A DNA stretch of 11,570 nucleotides from an uncultured Ruminococcus sp. GTDB lineage: Bacteria; Bacillota; Clostridia; Oscillospirales; Ruminococcaceae. The notes beneath the pieces are model-generated. The model saw nothing but the letters and a program-made list of their open reading frames with translations, was not told the DNA's origin and ran no database searches. Positions 5,668 through 11,463 of this stretch are shown piece by piece. Every line of letters begins with the position of its first letter. Positions within the stretch are counted from its first letter, which is position 1. The stretch spans positions 1 to 11,570 of the forward strand of contig NZ_CAMHRZ010000093.1 of the NCBI RefSeq assembly GCF_946187255.1, in the 5' to 3' direction. Position numbers and translations under genes: made by a program.

Positions 5668-8124
5668 TTAGCCATGTTCCTCATCGTCAGAGCCTGTTTC
5701 CGTTCCGGTGACGGTCTTCTTTACTTCTGCTTTCTCTTTGCTGAAGAATTTGAAGTATACGATATATATCGCCAGTGCCGCAAAGCCGAATATCGTCAGT
5801 GCGATGCCCTTTGTCTGTCCGTCAGCGGAGTAGCTGAATACTATCTCGCTGTCGCCTGCGGGGACAAGCACAGCCATCATACCGTAATTTACCTTTTCCA
5901 CCTTAGTCTCCACGCCGTTGACCTTAGCTGTCCAGCCCTTTTCGTAAGGTACGCTGAAATATACCAGCTTGGGTTCGTCAAGTTCTATCTTGCCTGTGAA
6001 GCCGTTGGTGTCGTGACGGAAGTAATAGCAGCTCTCCGTCTTTCTTTCGGCGCAGTTTGCGGCATATTCATCGTAATCCAGCATATCTTCGGAGAAGTCG
6101 TGGTACTTGATGTAGTCGCAGTACACAGCCGCCTGATTATCGGTGAGCACCAGCGCCTTTGTCAGCATCATGGACCTTTCCAGCTTGTCATGATCCTTTA
6201 TATCCTCATCGGTGGTGTAGCAGTCAAAGGCAAAGCCCATCGGGATATAGTTCTCGTTCTCGTATACGTTGAAGCCGTCCATCGTATCGATGTAGGTGAA
6301 GCCTTTCAGCTTCGGGACAGTCTCGTCCTTCGGGTTTTCGCTCTCGCCCTTTCTCTGGGATTCGGGCAGTTCGTCAAAGTAGTATCTTACAGAGTTTATC
6401 GCCCTGAAGGGGTAGTAATCGGGGTCTATACGGGTGGCAACGTCACGCTGCTGGTCAAGCTCCGCATAGAAATCCATGATAGAGGGGTCAACACAGCTGT
6501 GGAAGCATCTCATACAGGGCATATCCCAGAACATTACCCAGTTGTCTATGCTGTCGGAAACGTCTATGCGGTAGAAGTCGCTGTCTTCGCCGCCGTAGGA
6601 GAATTCAGCATCCAGCTGTGCGGCATCTATCTTGCTGCCGCCGTTGATGGCACGATCGATGTAGTCAGCGTTGTCGCTGCCCTGTTCAACACCGTACCAT
6701 ACCTCCGAGGTATTGCATATCACGCAGGCGCAGGCTGTCATGACCAGCGCCACTTTGTTGAAGTTCACCTTGTGTTCGATGATGAAGTATATCAGTGCGC
6801 CCAATGCGACTATCATGCCGACTGTCACGCCCACCTGTATATAGTAAAGTTCGGGGTACTGCGCCAGCCTGCCGTAGACCAGTTCGCCGTCGATATACTT
6901 CGGCAGAAGTCCCACTGCCAGAAAACCGATGCCTGCCGCCGCTGTGGGAACAAAGCCCTTTCTCAGCAGCTTGGGGTCTTCCTCCAGCACGCTCGCAGTC
7001 ATCAGGGCGAAGAGGAGTATGGGATGATAGTACCATCTTGCATAGTAGGAAGCATTGAACAGCATGAATGCAGAGTTCAGGAAAGGTATGCAAGCCATTA
7101 TCACGAAGACTATCACCGACCAGCCCAGCCAGTCGCGCTTTTTGCGGGTGCGCATATAAGCTATTACGCCGCACATGGAGAACAGCGGCAGATAGCCTGC
7201 CAGCGAAGCCCAGCGGGCGCTGTCCACATCGAAGATATTTACGCGGGCGGGCATATCCGAAAGGGTGAAGAATGCCTGGAATATCCTCATCACACGCGCC
7301 TTGTCGTTGTAGAGGATGTAGTCAAGACCTACCATACGCTCGTTTACACGATAGTTGTTCATTACCATCAGCACCGACGGCAGCAGTATGATGCAGGACA
7401 TCGCCATGCCGATAACAGCCTCAATGCCGAGATATATGAACTTCTTGAAATCGATGCTGAACTTCTTGTCAAGACAGCGCAGGAAGAAGTATATCACCGT
7501 GAATACCACCGCACTGACAAAGAAGAAATAGCTTACGGTCGCCGTGATGCATACAGCAATGGCGAAAGCGCCCTTCTTGTTCTCGTTGACCAGCAGCTCA
7601 AAGGCGAGCAGCAGCAGCGGGAAAAACGCCGTTGCATCGTGGAAATGGTTGAAGAATATGTTATAGGTCTGGAAGCCCGAGAAGGCATACAGCAGCGCAC
7701 CCATTGCGGCGCAGTCCTTGTTCTTTACAAAGTACCTGATATAGGCGTAGGCGCACATTGCGGCAACGCCTGTCTTTATGGACAGCAGGTAAGGCATTAG
7801 GTAAAGCGTGCTGCCTTTGGGGAAAAGCACCGTCAGCCAGAAAAACGGCGAGCCCAGCAGGTAGAACGAATAGGTGCTGACAAATCCCGAACCCAGATCG
7901 GTGCCCCAATCCCAGCCGAAATTGCCATCCTTTACCATTTCCTGTGCGTGCTTGTAGAACATCAGCTGCTGCGAATTGAAGTCGCCGTAATACATGAAAA
8001 TGCCGTGATTGCGTATCATGGCGGGCAAAAAGGCGATCATCATGCCCACGAACGACACGATGAAAAGCAGCAGGTATCTTTCCTTCTCCTTACCCTCAGG
8101 GGGCTTGAGTTTGCTTTTGAACAT
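5668..8124 (-). CDS. YfhO-family polytopic membrane glycosyltransferase-like protein
   Basis: An 818-residue protein with many transmembrane helices in residues 20-520, then a large soluble part and a final hydrophobic helix near 780-800. Near the N-terminus the extracytoplasmic loop reads YYGDFNSQQLMFYKHA followed by GTDLGSGF, the conserved acidic signature of YfhO proteins. Near the C-terminus VPYEKGWTAKVNG and LVPAGDSEIVFSYS form the typical beta-rich domain. YfhO proteins have a GT-C-like fold; in Bacillus subtilis YfhO decorates lipoteichoic acid with a sugar taken from an undecaprenyl carrier. The acceptor here is unknown. The gene is first in the operon, with an extended -10 promoter at 8202-8174 and a weak ribosome site (AAAGGA about 10 nt before ATG). 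Its stop TAA (5670-5668) abuts the Nudix ribosome site. Confidence 0.9.
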   Translation of the reverse strand: MFKSKLKPPEGKEKERYLLLFIVSFVGMMIAFLPAMIRNHGIFMYYGDFNSQQLMFYKHAQEMVKDGNFGWDWGTDLGSGFVSTYSFYLLGSPFFWLTVLFPKGSTLYLMPYLLSIKTGVAAMCAYAYIRYFVKNKDCAAMGALLYAFSGFQTYNIFFNHFHDATAFFPLLLLAFELLVNENKKGAFAIAVCITATVSYFFFVSAVVFTVIYFFLRCLDKKFSIDFKKFIYLGIEAVIGMAMSCIILLPSVLMVMNNYRVNERMVGLDYILYNDKARVMRIFQAFFTLSDMPARVNIFDVDSARWASLAGYLPLFSMCGVIAYMRTRKKRDWLGWSVIVFVIMACIPFLNSAFMLFNASYYARWYYHPILLFALMTASVLEEDPKLLRKGFVPTAAAGIGFLAVGLLPKYIDGELVYGRLAQYPELYYIQVGVTVGMIVALGALIYFIIEHKVNFNKVALVMTACACVICNTSEVWYGVEQGSDNADYIDRAINGGSKIDAAQLDAEFSYGGEDSDFYRIDVSDSIDNWVMFWDMPCMRCFHSCVDPSIMDFYAELDQQRDVATRIDPDYYPFRAINSVRYYFDELPESQRKGESENPKDETVPKLKGFTYIDTMDGFNVYENENYIPMGFAFDCYTTDEDIKDHDKLERSMMLTKALVLTDNQAAVYCDYIKYHDFSEDMLDYDEYAANCAERKTESCYYFRHDTNGFTGKIELDEPKLVYFSVPYEKGWTAKVNGVETKVEKVNYGMMAVLVPAGDSEIVFSYSADGQTKGIALTIFGFAALAIYIVYFKFFSKEKAEVKKTVTGTETGSDDEEHG

Positions 8125-8173
8125 CTGTTTATTTTCCTTTCTTTATAAGAATATAGTATCGCATACAAATTTT

Positions 8174-8202
8174 ATTATAACACAACCGCAGTCGGTTTGC
8201 AA
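8174..8202 (-). promoter_or_regulatory. sigma-A-type promoter for the yfhO-nudix-DHHW operon
   Basis: On the minus strand TTGCAA (8202-8197), a 17-nt spacer and TATAAT (8179-8174), with TG forming an extended -10. The predicted start point is about 40 nt upstream of the yfhO ATG. The core TGTGTTATAAT matches the fabD promoter exactly. Confidence 0.75.
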
Positions 8203-8322
8203 TAGTTTTTTTACCAAAACTTGCGGGCTGAAAGGGGCATATATGGGCAAAAGAACACCTGTTCCCAAGTTATCTCTGAAACTTCTGTTTCTTTTGGGCG
8301 GTGGGCAGATATTTACCAAAGC

Positions 8323-8349
8323 ATGGCAAACAGCCGAAAGCCCGAACGC
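8323..8349. repeat. 27-nt direct repeat, copy 1
   Basis: The segment starting ATGGCAAACAGCCGAAAG and ending CCCGAACGC is identical at 8323-8349 and 8553-8579. The two copies flank 203 nt of lower-complexity DNA. This is likely part of a dispersed intergenic repeat family; confirming that needs the rest of the genome. Confidence 0.85.
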
Positions 8350-8354
8350 TTTTT

Positions 8355-8386
8355 AATTCATAATTCATAATGCATAATTCATAATT
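8355..8386. repeat. AATTCAT heptamer array
   Basis: Four heptamers (AATTCAT, AATTCAT, AATGCAT, AATTCAT) plus AATT. The array is also close to self-complementary around ATGCAT, so it could form a long AT-rich cruciform or hairpin. Confidence 0.85.
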
Positions 8387-8552
8387 GTGGTGTGGGGCGA
8401 AGGTTTGCAGTTACTAGGGTAACATGGCAAATTATCCCAAAATAAAACTAATAAAGCAAAGCCCCAAAGCGAGGCTGCCGAAGCACGGGGGTATGGGGGG
8501 TCACTCCAAATAAAGATAAAAGGCAAATCGCCCCAAACAAAACTAAAATAGT

Positions 8553-8579
8553 ATGGCAAACAGCCGAAAGCCCGAACGC
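8553..8579. repeat. 27-nt direct repeat, copy 2
   Basis: Identical to 8323-8349. Here it leads into a GC-richer module (8580-8688) in which CTTGAC near 8582 is matched by GTCAAG near 8631. The module ends in two hairpins. Confidence 0.85.
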
Positions 8580-8641
8580 AATCTTGACCGTAGTGAGCCG
8601 TAGGAGCGTAGCGACGAAGGCGAACGAAGCGTCAAGGGTCT

Positions 8642-8688
8642 CTGCGCGAGGGTTTCGGCGCAGGGGGTATGGGGGCTTCGCCCCCATT
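8642..8688. terminator. two GC-rich hairpins closing the repeat module
   Basis: CTGCGC (8642-8647) pairs with GCGCAG (8658-8663). ATGGGGGC (8669-8676) pairs with GCCCCCAT (8680-8687) around the tight loop TTC. The second is a strong stem, but the T-tract after it is only TTTAG, so terminator activity is uncertain. It may simply be the end of the mobile repeat unit. Confidence 0.5.
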
Positions 8689-8781
8689 TAGAATATGTAG
8701 TCTTTATTGCCAAAGAATTTGAGCTGAATATGTACGTTGTTACAAAAAATTAAAAAGTTGCAAATTATTTTGTCAACTCTC

Positions 8782-8810
8782 TTGACTTATTGTGTAGAAA
8801 ATGTTATGAT
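8782..8810 (+). promoter_or_regulatory. promoter of the SigH-like gene
   Basis: TTGACT (8782-8787), a 17-nt spacer and TATGAT (8805-8810), with TG at 8802-8803 as an extended -10. Transcription should begin near 8817. That leaves the ATG at 8825 with no room for a ribosome site and supports the GTG at 8852. Confidence 0.8.
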
Positions 8811-8851
8811 ATATTTACGTTGGAATGTACCATAGAACAAGGAGTGCGCAG

Positions 8852-9433
8852 GTGTATAGCGGTCATTTGAGAGAACATGAACAGTTCAGTGATGAGGAGC
8901 TGGTTAAGCTCTCGGTGAGTGATAAGGCGGCACTGAGTGCGCTGATACTAAGGTATATGAGTACGGCGGAGCATATCGCAGCGGGGCTTGCACCCAAAGC
9001 GGGGCGTGAACAGATGATAAAGGATCTCGTGCAGGAGGGCATGATGGCATTGCTGAAGGCGGTGAACAGCTACCGTCCCGACAGAGGTGCGGGTTTTGCG
9101 ACTTATGCGGGGGTCTGTATCAGGCACAGTATGCTGTCATATATCATGAAGGACACGAGATACAGCGGCGGTGATACCTTTTCCACCGATGAACCGGAGC
9201 TTTATGCCGAAAGCGGGGAAAATCCCGAAGATGCGGTGATAGCGGGGGAAGAGTATGACGAGCTTTTCCGCAGGATAGCCGATGCGCTTTCCGAGCGGGA
9301 ATGGCAGGTACTACAGCTGTTTCTTGCGGGACTTTCACACAAGAGCATAGCACAGCGGCTTGATACCAACGAGAAATCTGTGAACAACACCATGCAGCGG
9401 ATAAGACGCAAGCTGAGAGCGATATTCAGATAA
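8852..9433 (+). CDS. SigH-like sigma-70 family RNA polymerase sigma factor
   Basis: A 193-residue sigma factor with region 2 (about 20-100, core-binding DLVQEGMMALLKAVNSY at 58-74) and region 4 (about 147-190), and no regions 1 or 3. The end of region 4, KSVNNTMQRIRRKL, closely parallels the KSIDNALQRVKRKL of SigH/Spo0H, which drives early sporulation and stationary-phase genes in Firmicutes. The role here could equally be competence or stress. The start is GTG 8852 with AAGGAG at 8839-8844, 7 nt away. The in-frame ATG at 8825 lies only about 8 nt from the predicted transcript start and lacks a ribosome site. The last codons and the TAA stop also form part of a predicted twister ribozyme. Proposed targets and regulon cannot be read from this window. 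Confidence 0.88.
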   Translation: MYSGHLREHEQFSDEELVKLSVSDKAALSALILRYMSTAEHIAAGLAPKAGREQMIKDLVQEGMMALLKAVNSYRPDRGAGFATYAGVCIRHSMLSYIMKDTRYSGGDTFSTDEPELYAESGENPEDAVIAGEEYDELFRRIADALSEREWQVLQLFLAGLSHKSIAQRLDTNEKSVNNTMQRIRRKLRAIFR

Positions 9434-9512
9434 CGCCGCAATGCCCGAAAGAGGGCGCTCGCATGATAAGAGCGGGCGGTGCAAGACCGTCAGCGGCGGG
9501 ACACATATCGTT
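9418..9512 (+). ncRNA. twister-like self-cleaving ribozyme overlapping the sigma gene stop
   Basis: What I see: outer stem P1 pairs 9418-9425 with 9505-9512 (8 bp, one G-U). P2 pairs CGCCGC (9434-9439) with GCGGCG (9493-9498), or only its outer CGC/GCG. Two inserted hairpins are GCCC/GGGC (9443-9446, 9453-9456) and GCTC/GAGC (9457-9460, 9470-9473). P4 pairs GGCGGT (9475-9480) with ACCGTC (9486-9491) around GCAAG. Known twister hallmarks present in order are UAAC, then AAUGCC, then GGUGCAAG-CC, then GCGGCGGGA. Loop bases TGC (9480-9482) could pair with GCG (9496-9498), like the loop 4-loop 1 pseudoknot of the class. Cleavage would be between T9431 and A9432, inside the TAA stop of the sigma gene. 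The class call comes from remembered consensus and has not been scored. Confidence 0.75.
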
Positions 9513-9540
9513 ATATTATTTAAGATCGAGGTAAGAGAAA

Positions 9541-9816
9541 ATGTACGAGGACAAGACATTAGTATGTAAGGAATGCGGAAATGAGTTTGTATTTACCGCA
9601 GGCGAGCAGGAGTTTTATGCAGAGAAAGGCTTCACCAATGAGCCCCAGAGATGCAAGGCTTGCAGAGATGCAAGAAAGCAGGCAGGCAGATCGGACAGAC
9701 AGACTTATACCGCAGTTTGCGCAGCTTGCGGCGGCGAGGCTGTTATCCCCTTCAAGCCCCGTGAGGACAGACCTGTATATTGCAGCGAGTGCTTCGCTAA
9801 GATGAAGGAAGAATAA
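9541..9816 (+). CDS. small protein with two zinc ribbons (four CxxC)
   Basis: A 91-residue cytoplasmic protein with CxxC pairs at C9/C12 and C38/C41 (first ribbon, with EFVFTAGEQEFYAEKGF between) and C60/C63 and C81/C84 (second ribbon, with FKPREDRPVYC). This matches the 'probable zinc-ribbon' family common in Clostridia, of unknown biochemical function; nucleic-acid or protein binding is plausible. GAGG (9528-9531) precedes the ATG by 9 nt. No promoter is evident in the 107 nt after the sigma gene, so it is probably transcribed with it. In that case the ribozyme would cleave the joint transcript upstream of this gene and give it a processed 5' end. A terminator follows. Confidence 0.85.
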   Translation: MYEDKTLVCKECGNEFVFTAGEQEFYAEKGFTNEPQRCKACRDARKQAGRSDRQTYTAVCAACGGEAVIPFKPREDRPVYCSECFAKMKEE

Positions 9817-9842
9817 TAGTATTTCAAAAATATGATGATAAC

Positions 9843-9871
9843 GCGCCGCAGTGTATTCTTGCGGCGCTTTT
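9843..9871 (+). terminator. intrinsic terminator after the zinc-ribbon gene
   Basis: GCGCCGCA (9843-9850) pairs with TGCGGCGC (9860-9867) around a 9-nt loop, followed by TTTTC. The next gene starts only 25 nt later and has no obvious promoter, so termination is probably partial and read-through feeds the downstream genes. Confidence 0.8.
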
Positions 9872-9895
9872 CATGGTCAAACGGAGGAAATGACA

Positions 9896-10897
9896 ATGCA
9901 GTTTTTGGAAAAGTACAGAGATCATTCGCTGATAGCGAAGGTATTGGCGTATGTTATGTTCCTGGAGGCGGGAACGAGCATACTGGGTATGTTCATCAAT
10001 ATGGTAAGGTATGAGTACTACTCCTTCTCGATATGGACGATACTCTATCAGGCATTGCCCGTTCTGGCAGGACTTATCTTCCTGCTGAACAAACACAACG
10101 ACAAGATATTCAGGCTGGCGTTTGCGGGCGTGCTGGTGGTGACAAGGCTCATCTCGCTGATAAGGATAATCACGATGATCGGGACTCCCTCCTTCAAGCT
10201 GGTGCTTTCCTATTTTGTGGGAGTGATACTTGCTGTGGGCTTCGCGCTGTACTACACAGGCGTTGTAAGACCTGCGGGCAGGAAGATGTACTTTATATTC
10301 ATGTATTCCATCATCGGTGCTGCGGCGCTGTTTTCGATATTCAATATCGGCAGTATCGGCGTTGGTATGCTGGCAGTGTGCGCTGTGCTGGCAGCCTACG
10401 GCTATCAGGAGTTCAGAACGCCCGATAAGTCCGCTTTCGTTTATGCGGGCATGATCGGTACTGCTTATTATGTGCTGTATACCACCCTTTCCGGCGTGCT
10501 GAGTATGTTCAGCGTATATATGCCGGGATTTTTCAGAAGCGTGGAGATACTTCTCTGTCTGGCTATGCCGCTGCTTGTCTATGACAGGTTCGTTCCCGGT
10601 GAGGGTTCGCCCTTTGCTTTTGATTTCGGCGCGATAACAGGCAATGCACAGCCTCAGCAGTATGCACCTCAGCAGTATCAGCAGCCTGTTCAGCAGAACA
10701 ATTTCGACCCCATGACAGGTCAGCCTATAGCGCCTCAGCAGCCTGTTCAGCAGAACAACTTCGACCCCATGACAGGACAGCCGATAGTTCCTCAGGCTCC
10801 CGTTCAGCAGAACAACTTTGACCCCATGACAGGTCAGCCCATCGCTCCCAACCAGCCCGTTCAGCTCAACAAGGGCGACCCTAATAACGTTCAGTGA
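9896..10897 (+). CDS. polytopic membrane protein with C-terminal FDPMTGQP repeats
   Basis: A 333-residue protein I cannot assign to a function. Residues about 10-230 hold seven or eight hydrophobic helices with short loops. The last 90 residues are a hydrophilic, Gln/Pro-rich tail with three tandem 19-residue repeats built on PVQQNNFDPMTGQPI and a fourth that decays. Such FDPMTG-type motifs occur in other Clostridia proteins, often near zinc ribbons, as an unstructured segment. The start is ATG 9896 with GGAGG at 9883-9887, 8 nt away; the ATG at 9890 is too close to it. The frame stays open further upstream only through the terminator hairpin. The tail likely faces the cytoplasm or surface as a flexible binding segment; this is inference. 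Confidence 0.82.
   Translation: MQFLEKYRDHSLIAKVLAYVMFLEAGTSILGMFINMVRYEYYSFSIWTILYQALPVLAGLIFLLNKHNDKIFRLAFAGVLVVTRLISLIRIITMIGTPSFKLVLSYFVGVILAVGFALYYTGVVRPAGRKMYFIFMYSIIGAAALFSIFNIGSIGVGMLAVCAVLAAYGYQEFRTPDKSAFVYAGMIGTAYYVLYTTLSGVLSMFSVYMPGFFRSVEILLCLAMPLLVYDRFVPGEGSPFAFDFGAITGNAQPQQYAPQQYQQPVQQNNFDPMTGQPIAPQQPVQQNNFDPMTGQPIVPQAPVQQNNFDPMTGQPIAPNQPVQLNKGDPNNVQ
10682..10852 (+). repeat. three tandem 57-nt coding repeats
   Basis: Units 10682-10738, 10739-10795 and 10796-10852 each encode 19 residues. They differ mostly at third codon positions plus QP to AP, I to V and Q to N changes. A fourth unit begins at 10853 (QPVQLNKGDP) and then diverges to the stop. The synonymous drift indicates selection on the peptide rather than a very recent duplication. 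Confidence 0.92.
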
Positions 10898-10931
10898 TAA
10901 GATCTCTTTTGTGATCTTCAAGGAGAAAAGC

Positions 10932-11111
10932 ATGAAGAGGAACAAAGCATGGGCGGCGATACTTATCATGGGCATAGCTTTCATAATTTCGGGACTTGCG
11001 CAGATATATTGGCGCAATTACGTTCTGATGGTGTGGCTGATCCTTATCGGCATAGGCGAGATCCTGTTATCGCTGATACTGATAAAGCCCAAAAACAGCG
11101 GAGACAAGTAG
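10932..11111 (+). CDS. 59-residue membrane protein, two helices
   Basis: A small protein with a basic start (MKRNK), hydrophobic segments at about 7-24 and 31-52, a short IYWRNYV turn between them and a charged tail ending KPKNSGDK. That is a helical hairpin in the membrane. AAGGAG (10920-10925) lies 6 nt before the ATG. It begins 34 nt after the repeat-tailed membrane protein and is likely in the same operon. A weak hairpin, AAGATC/GATCTT (10899-10904, 10913-10918), stands just before its ribosome site. I do not recognise a family; a small accessory subunit of the preceding membrane protein is one possibility. Confidence 0.75.
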   Translation: MKRNKAWAAILIMGIAFIISGLAQIYWRNYVLMVWLILIGIGEILLSLILIKPKNSGDK

Positions 11112-11129
11112 TCCGCGCTGAATAGCGAT

Positions 11130-11249
11130 AACAAAAACAATGTGCCCGCAGGTTATCTGTCGGGCACATTATTTATAATAGAATGAATTGGAAGAAAGTG
11201 TAGGCTTTGATCGGGCAGTTTCATTTATAAGAATATGAAAGCTGTTGTT
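11130..11249 (-). ncRNA. candidate small RNA of about 120 nt
   Basis: A near-consensus promoter on the minus strand would start transcription near 11249. The terminator hairpin 11170-11139 and its T-run would end it near 11130. In between, TTTCAT (11240-11235) can pair with ATGAAA (11224-11219). The only reading frame is 23 codons from an ATG at 11225 without a ribosome site, and it runs into the terminator stem. This has the structure of a stand-alone sRNA; no known class is recognised. Confidence 0.5.
11139..11170. terminator. hairpin terminator, stronger on the minus strand
   Basis: AATGTGCCCG (11139-11148) pairs with CGGGCACATT (11161-11170), with an inner CAG/CTG. On the plus strand the tail is only ATTTATAATAG. 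On the minus strand it is TGTTTTTGTT. So it can end the 59-residue gene's operon and, better, a minus-strand transcript from the promoter at 11284-11256. Confidence 0.85.
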
Positions 11250-11255
11250 ATATAT

Positions 11256-11284
11256 ATCATAACAGATATTTACAGTTTTGTCAA
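11256..11284 (-). promoter_or_regulatory. strong minus-strand promoter
   Basis: TTGACA (11284-11279), a 17-nt spacer and TATGAT (11261-11256), with TG as an extended -10. It is the closest to consensus of the promoters in this window. The -10 lies inside the inverted repeat TGTTAT-N7-ATAACA (11246-11264), a possible operator. Confidence 0.8.
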
Positions 11285-11373
11285 TAAGTTTTGTCTGCAA
11301 TGCGGAAATTTTTTGAATAAATATATGCAGATTTATAAATATATTGTCCCGCCAGCGGGTGCTGTGCGGCAGA

Positions 11374-11463
11374 GGTGACAGGAGTGACAAAAGGTGACAG
11401 ATTTTTGTCACCTCAAAAATCCCGAATTTGCGCCGTTACAGCGCTTTGGTGACGGGAGTGACA
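11374..11463. repeat. GTGACA-type repeats and hairpin
   Basis: GGTGACAGGAGTGACA (11374-11389) recurs at 11448-11463 with one change. Another GGTGACA lies at 11393-11399, and AGGTGACA (11392-11399) pairs with TGTCACCT (11406-11413) around GATTTT. They could be regulator or replication-protein sites. A TATAAT at 11484-11489 follows without a well-spaced -35. Confidence 0.7.

Larger units (their letters stand above)
8125..8851. other. gene-free divergent region carrying intergenic repeats
   Basis: About 730 nt between the yfhO operon and the sigma-factor gene. It holds the two outward promoters at its ends and, between 8323 and 8688, a patchwork of repeats: a 27-nt direct repeat, AATTCAT heptamers, a degenerate GGCAAAT-CCCAAA-AAAACTA unit found twice, and two hairpins. 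Open frames of 60-115 codons on both strands have no ribosome sites and cover repeat sequence, so I call no gene. At 8756-8778 AGTTG and CAACT form a loose inverted repeat next to the sigma gene promoter. Confidence 0.6.

Noticed and set aside
5485..7800. 771-codon open frame on the plus strand
   Set aside because: It lies wholly antisense to the YfhO and Nudix genes, encodes a composition-biased His/Tyr/Val-rich product with no recognisable domain, and has no ribosome site. It is a codon-bias shadow.
8448..8687. 79-codon minus-strand open frame in the repeat patch
   Set aside because: It consists of the intergenic repeat and hairpin sequence and lacks a ribosome binding site; more likely repeat DNA than a gene.
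8825..8851. Upstream ATG for the sigma factor
   Set aside because: It is about 8 nt from the predicted transcript start and has no ribosome site; AAGGAG correctly serves the GTG at 8852.
9434..9498. tRNA-like cloverleaf
   Set aside because: Four stems are present but with wrong arm lengths, no T-loop (TTCGA) and no CCA-type acceptor end; the conserved bases fit twister instead.
9824..11017. 397-codon minus-strand open frame
   Set aside because: Antisense to the membrane-protein gene; its internal repeats are only the reverse of the FDPMTGQP repeats, and it spans the terminator.
11169..11411. 80-codon minus-strand open frame
   Set aside because: No ribosome site, runs across the predicted promoter and AT-rich DNA, and has no recognisable protein features.
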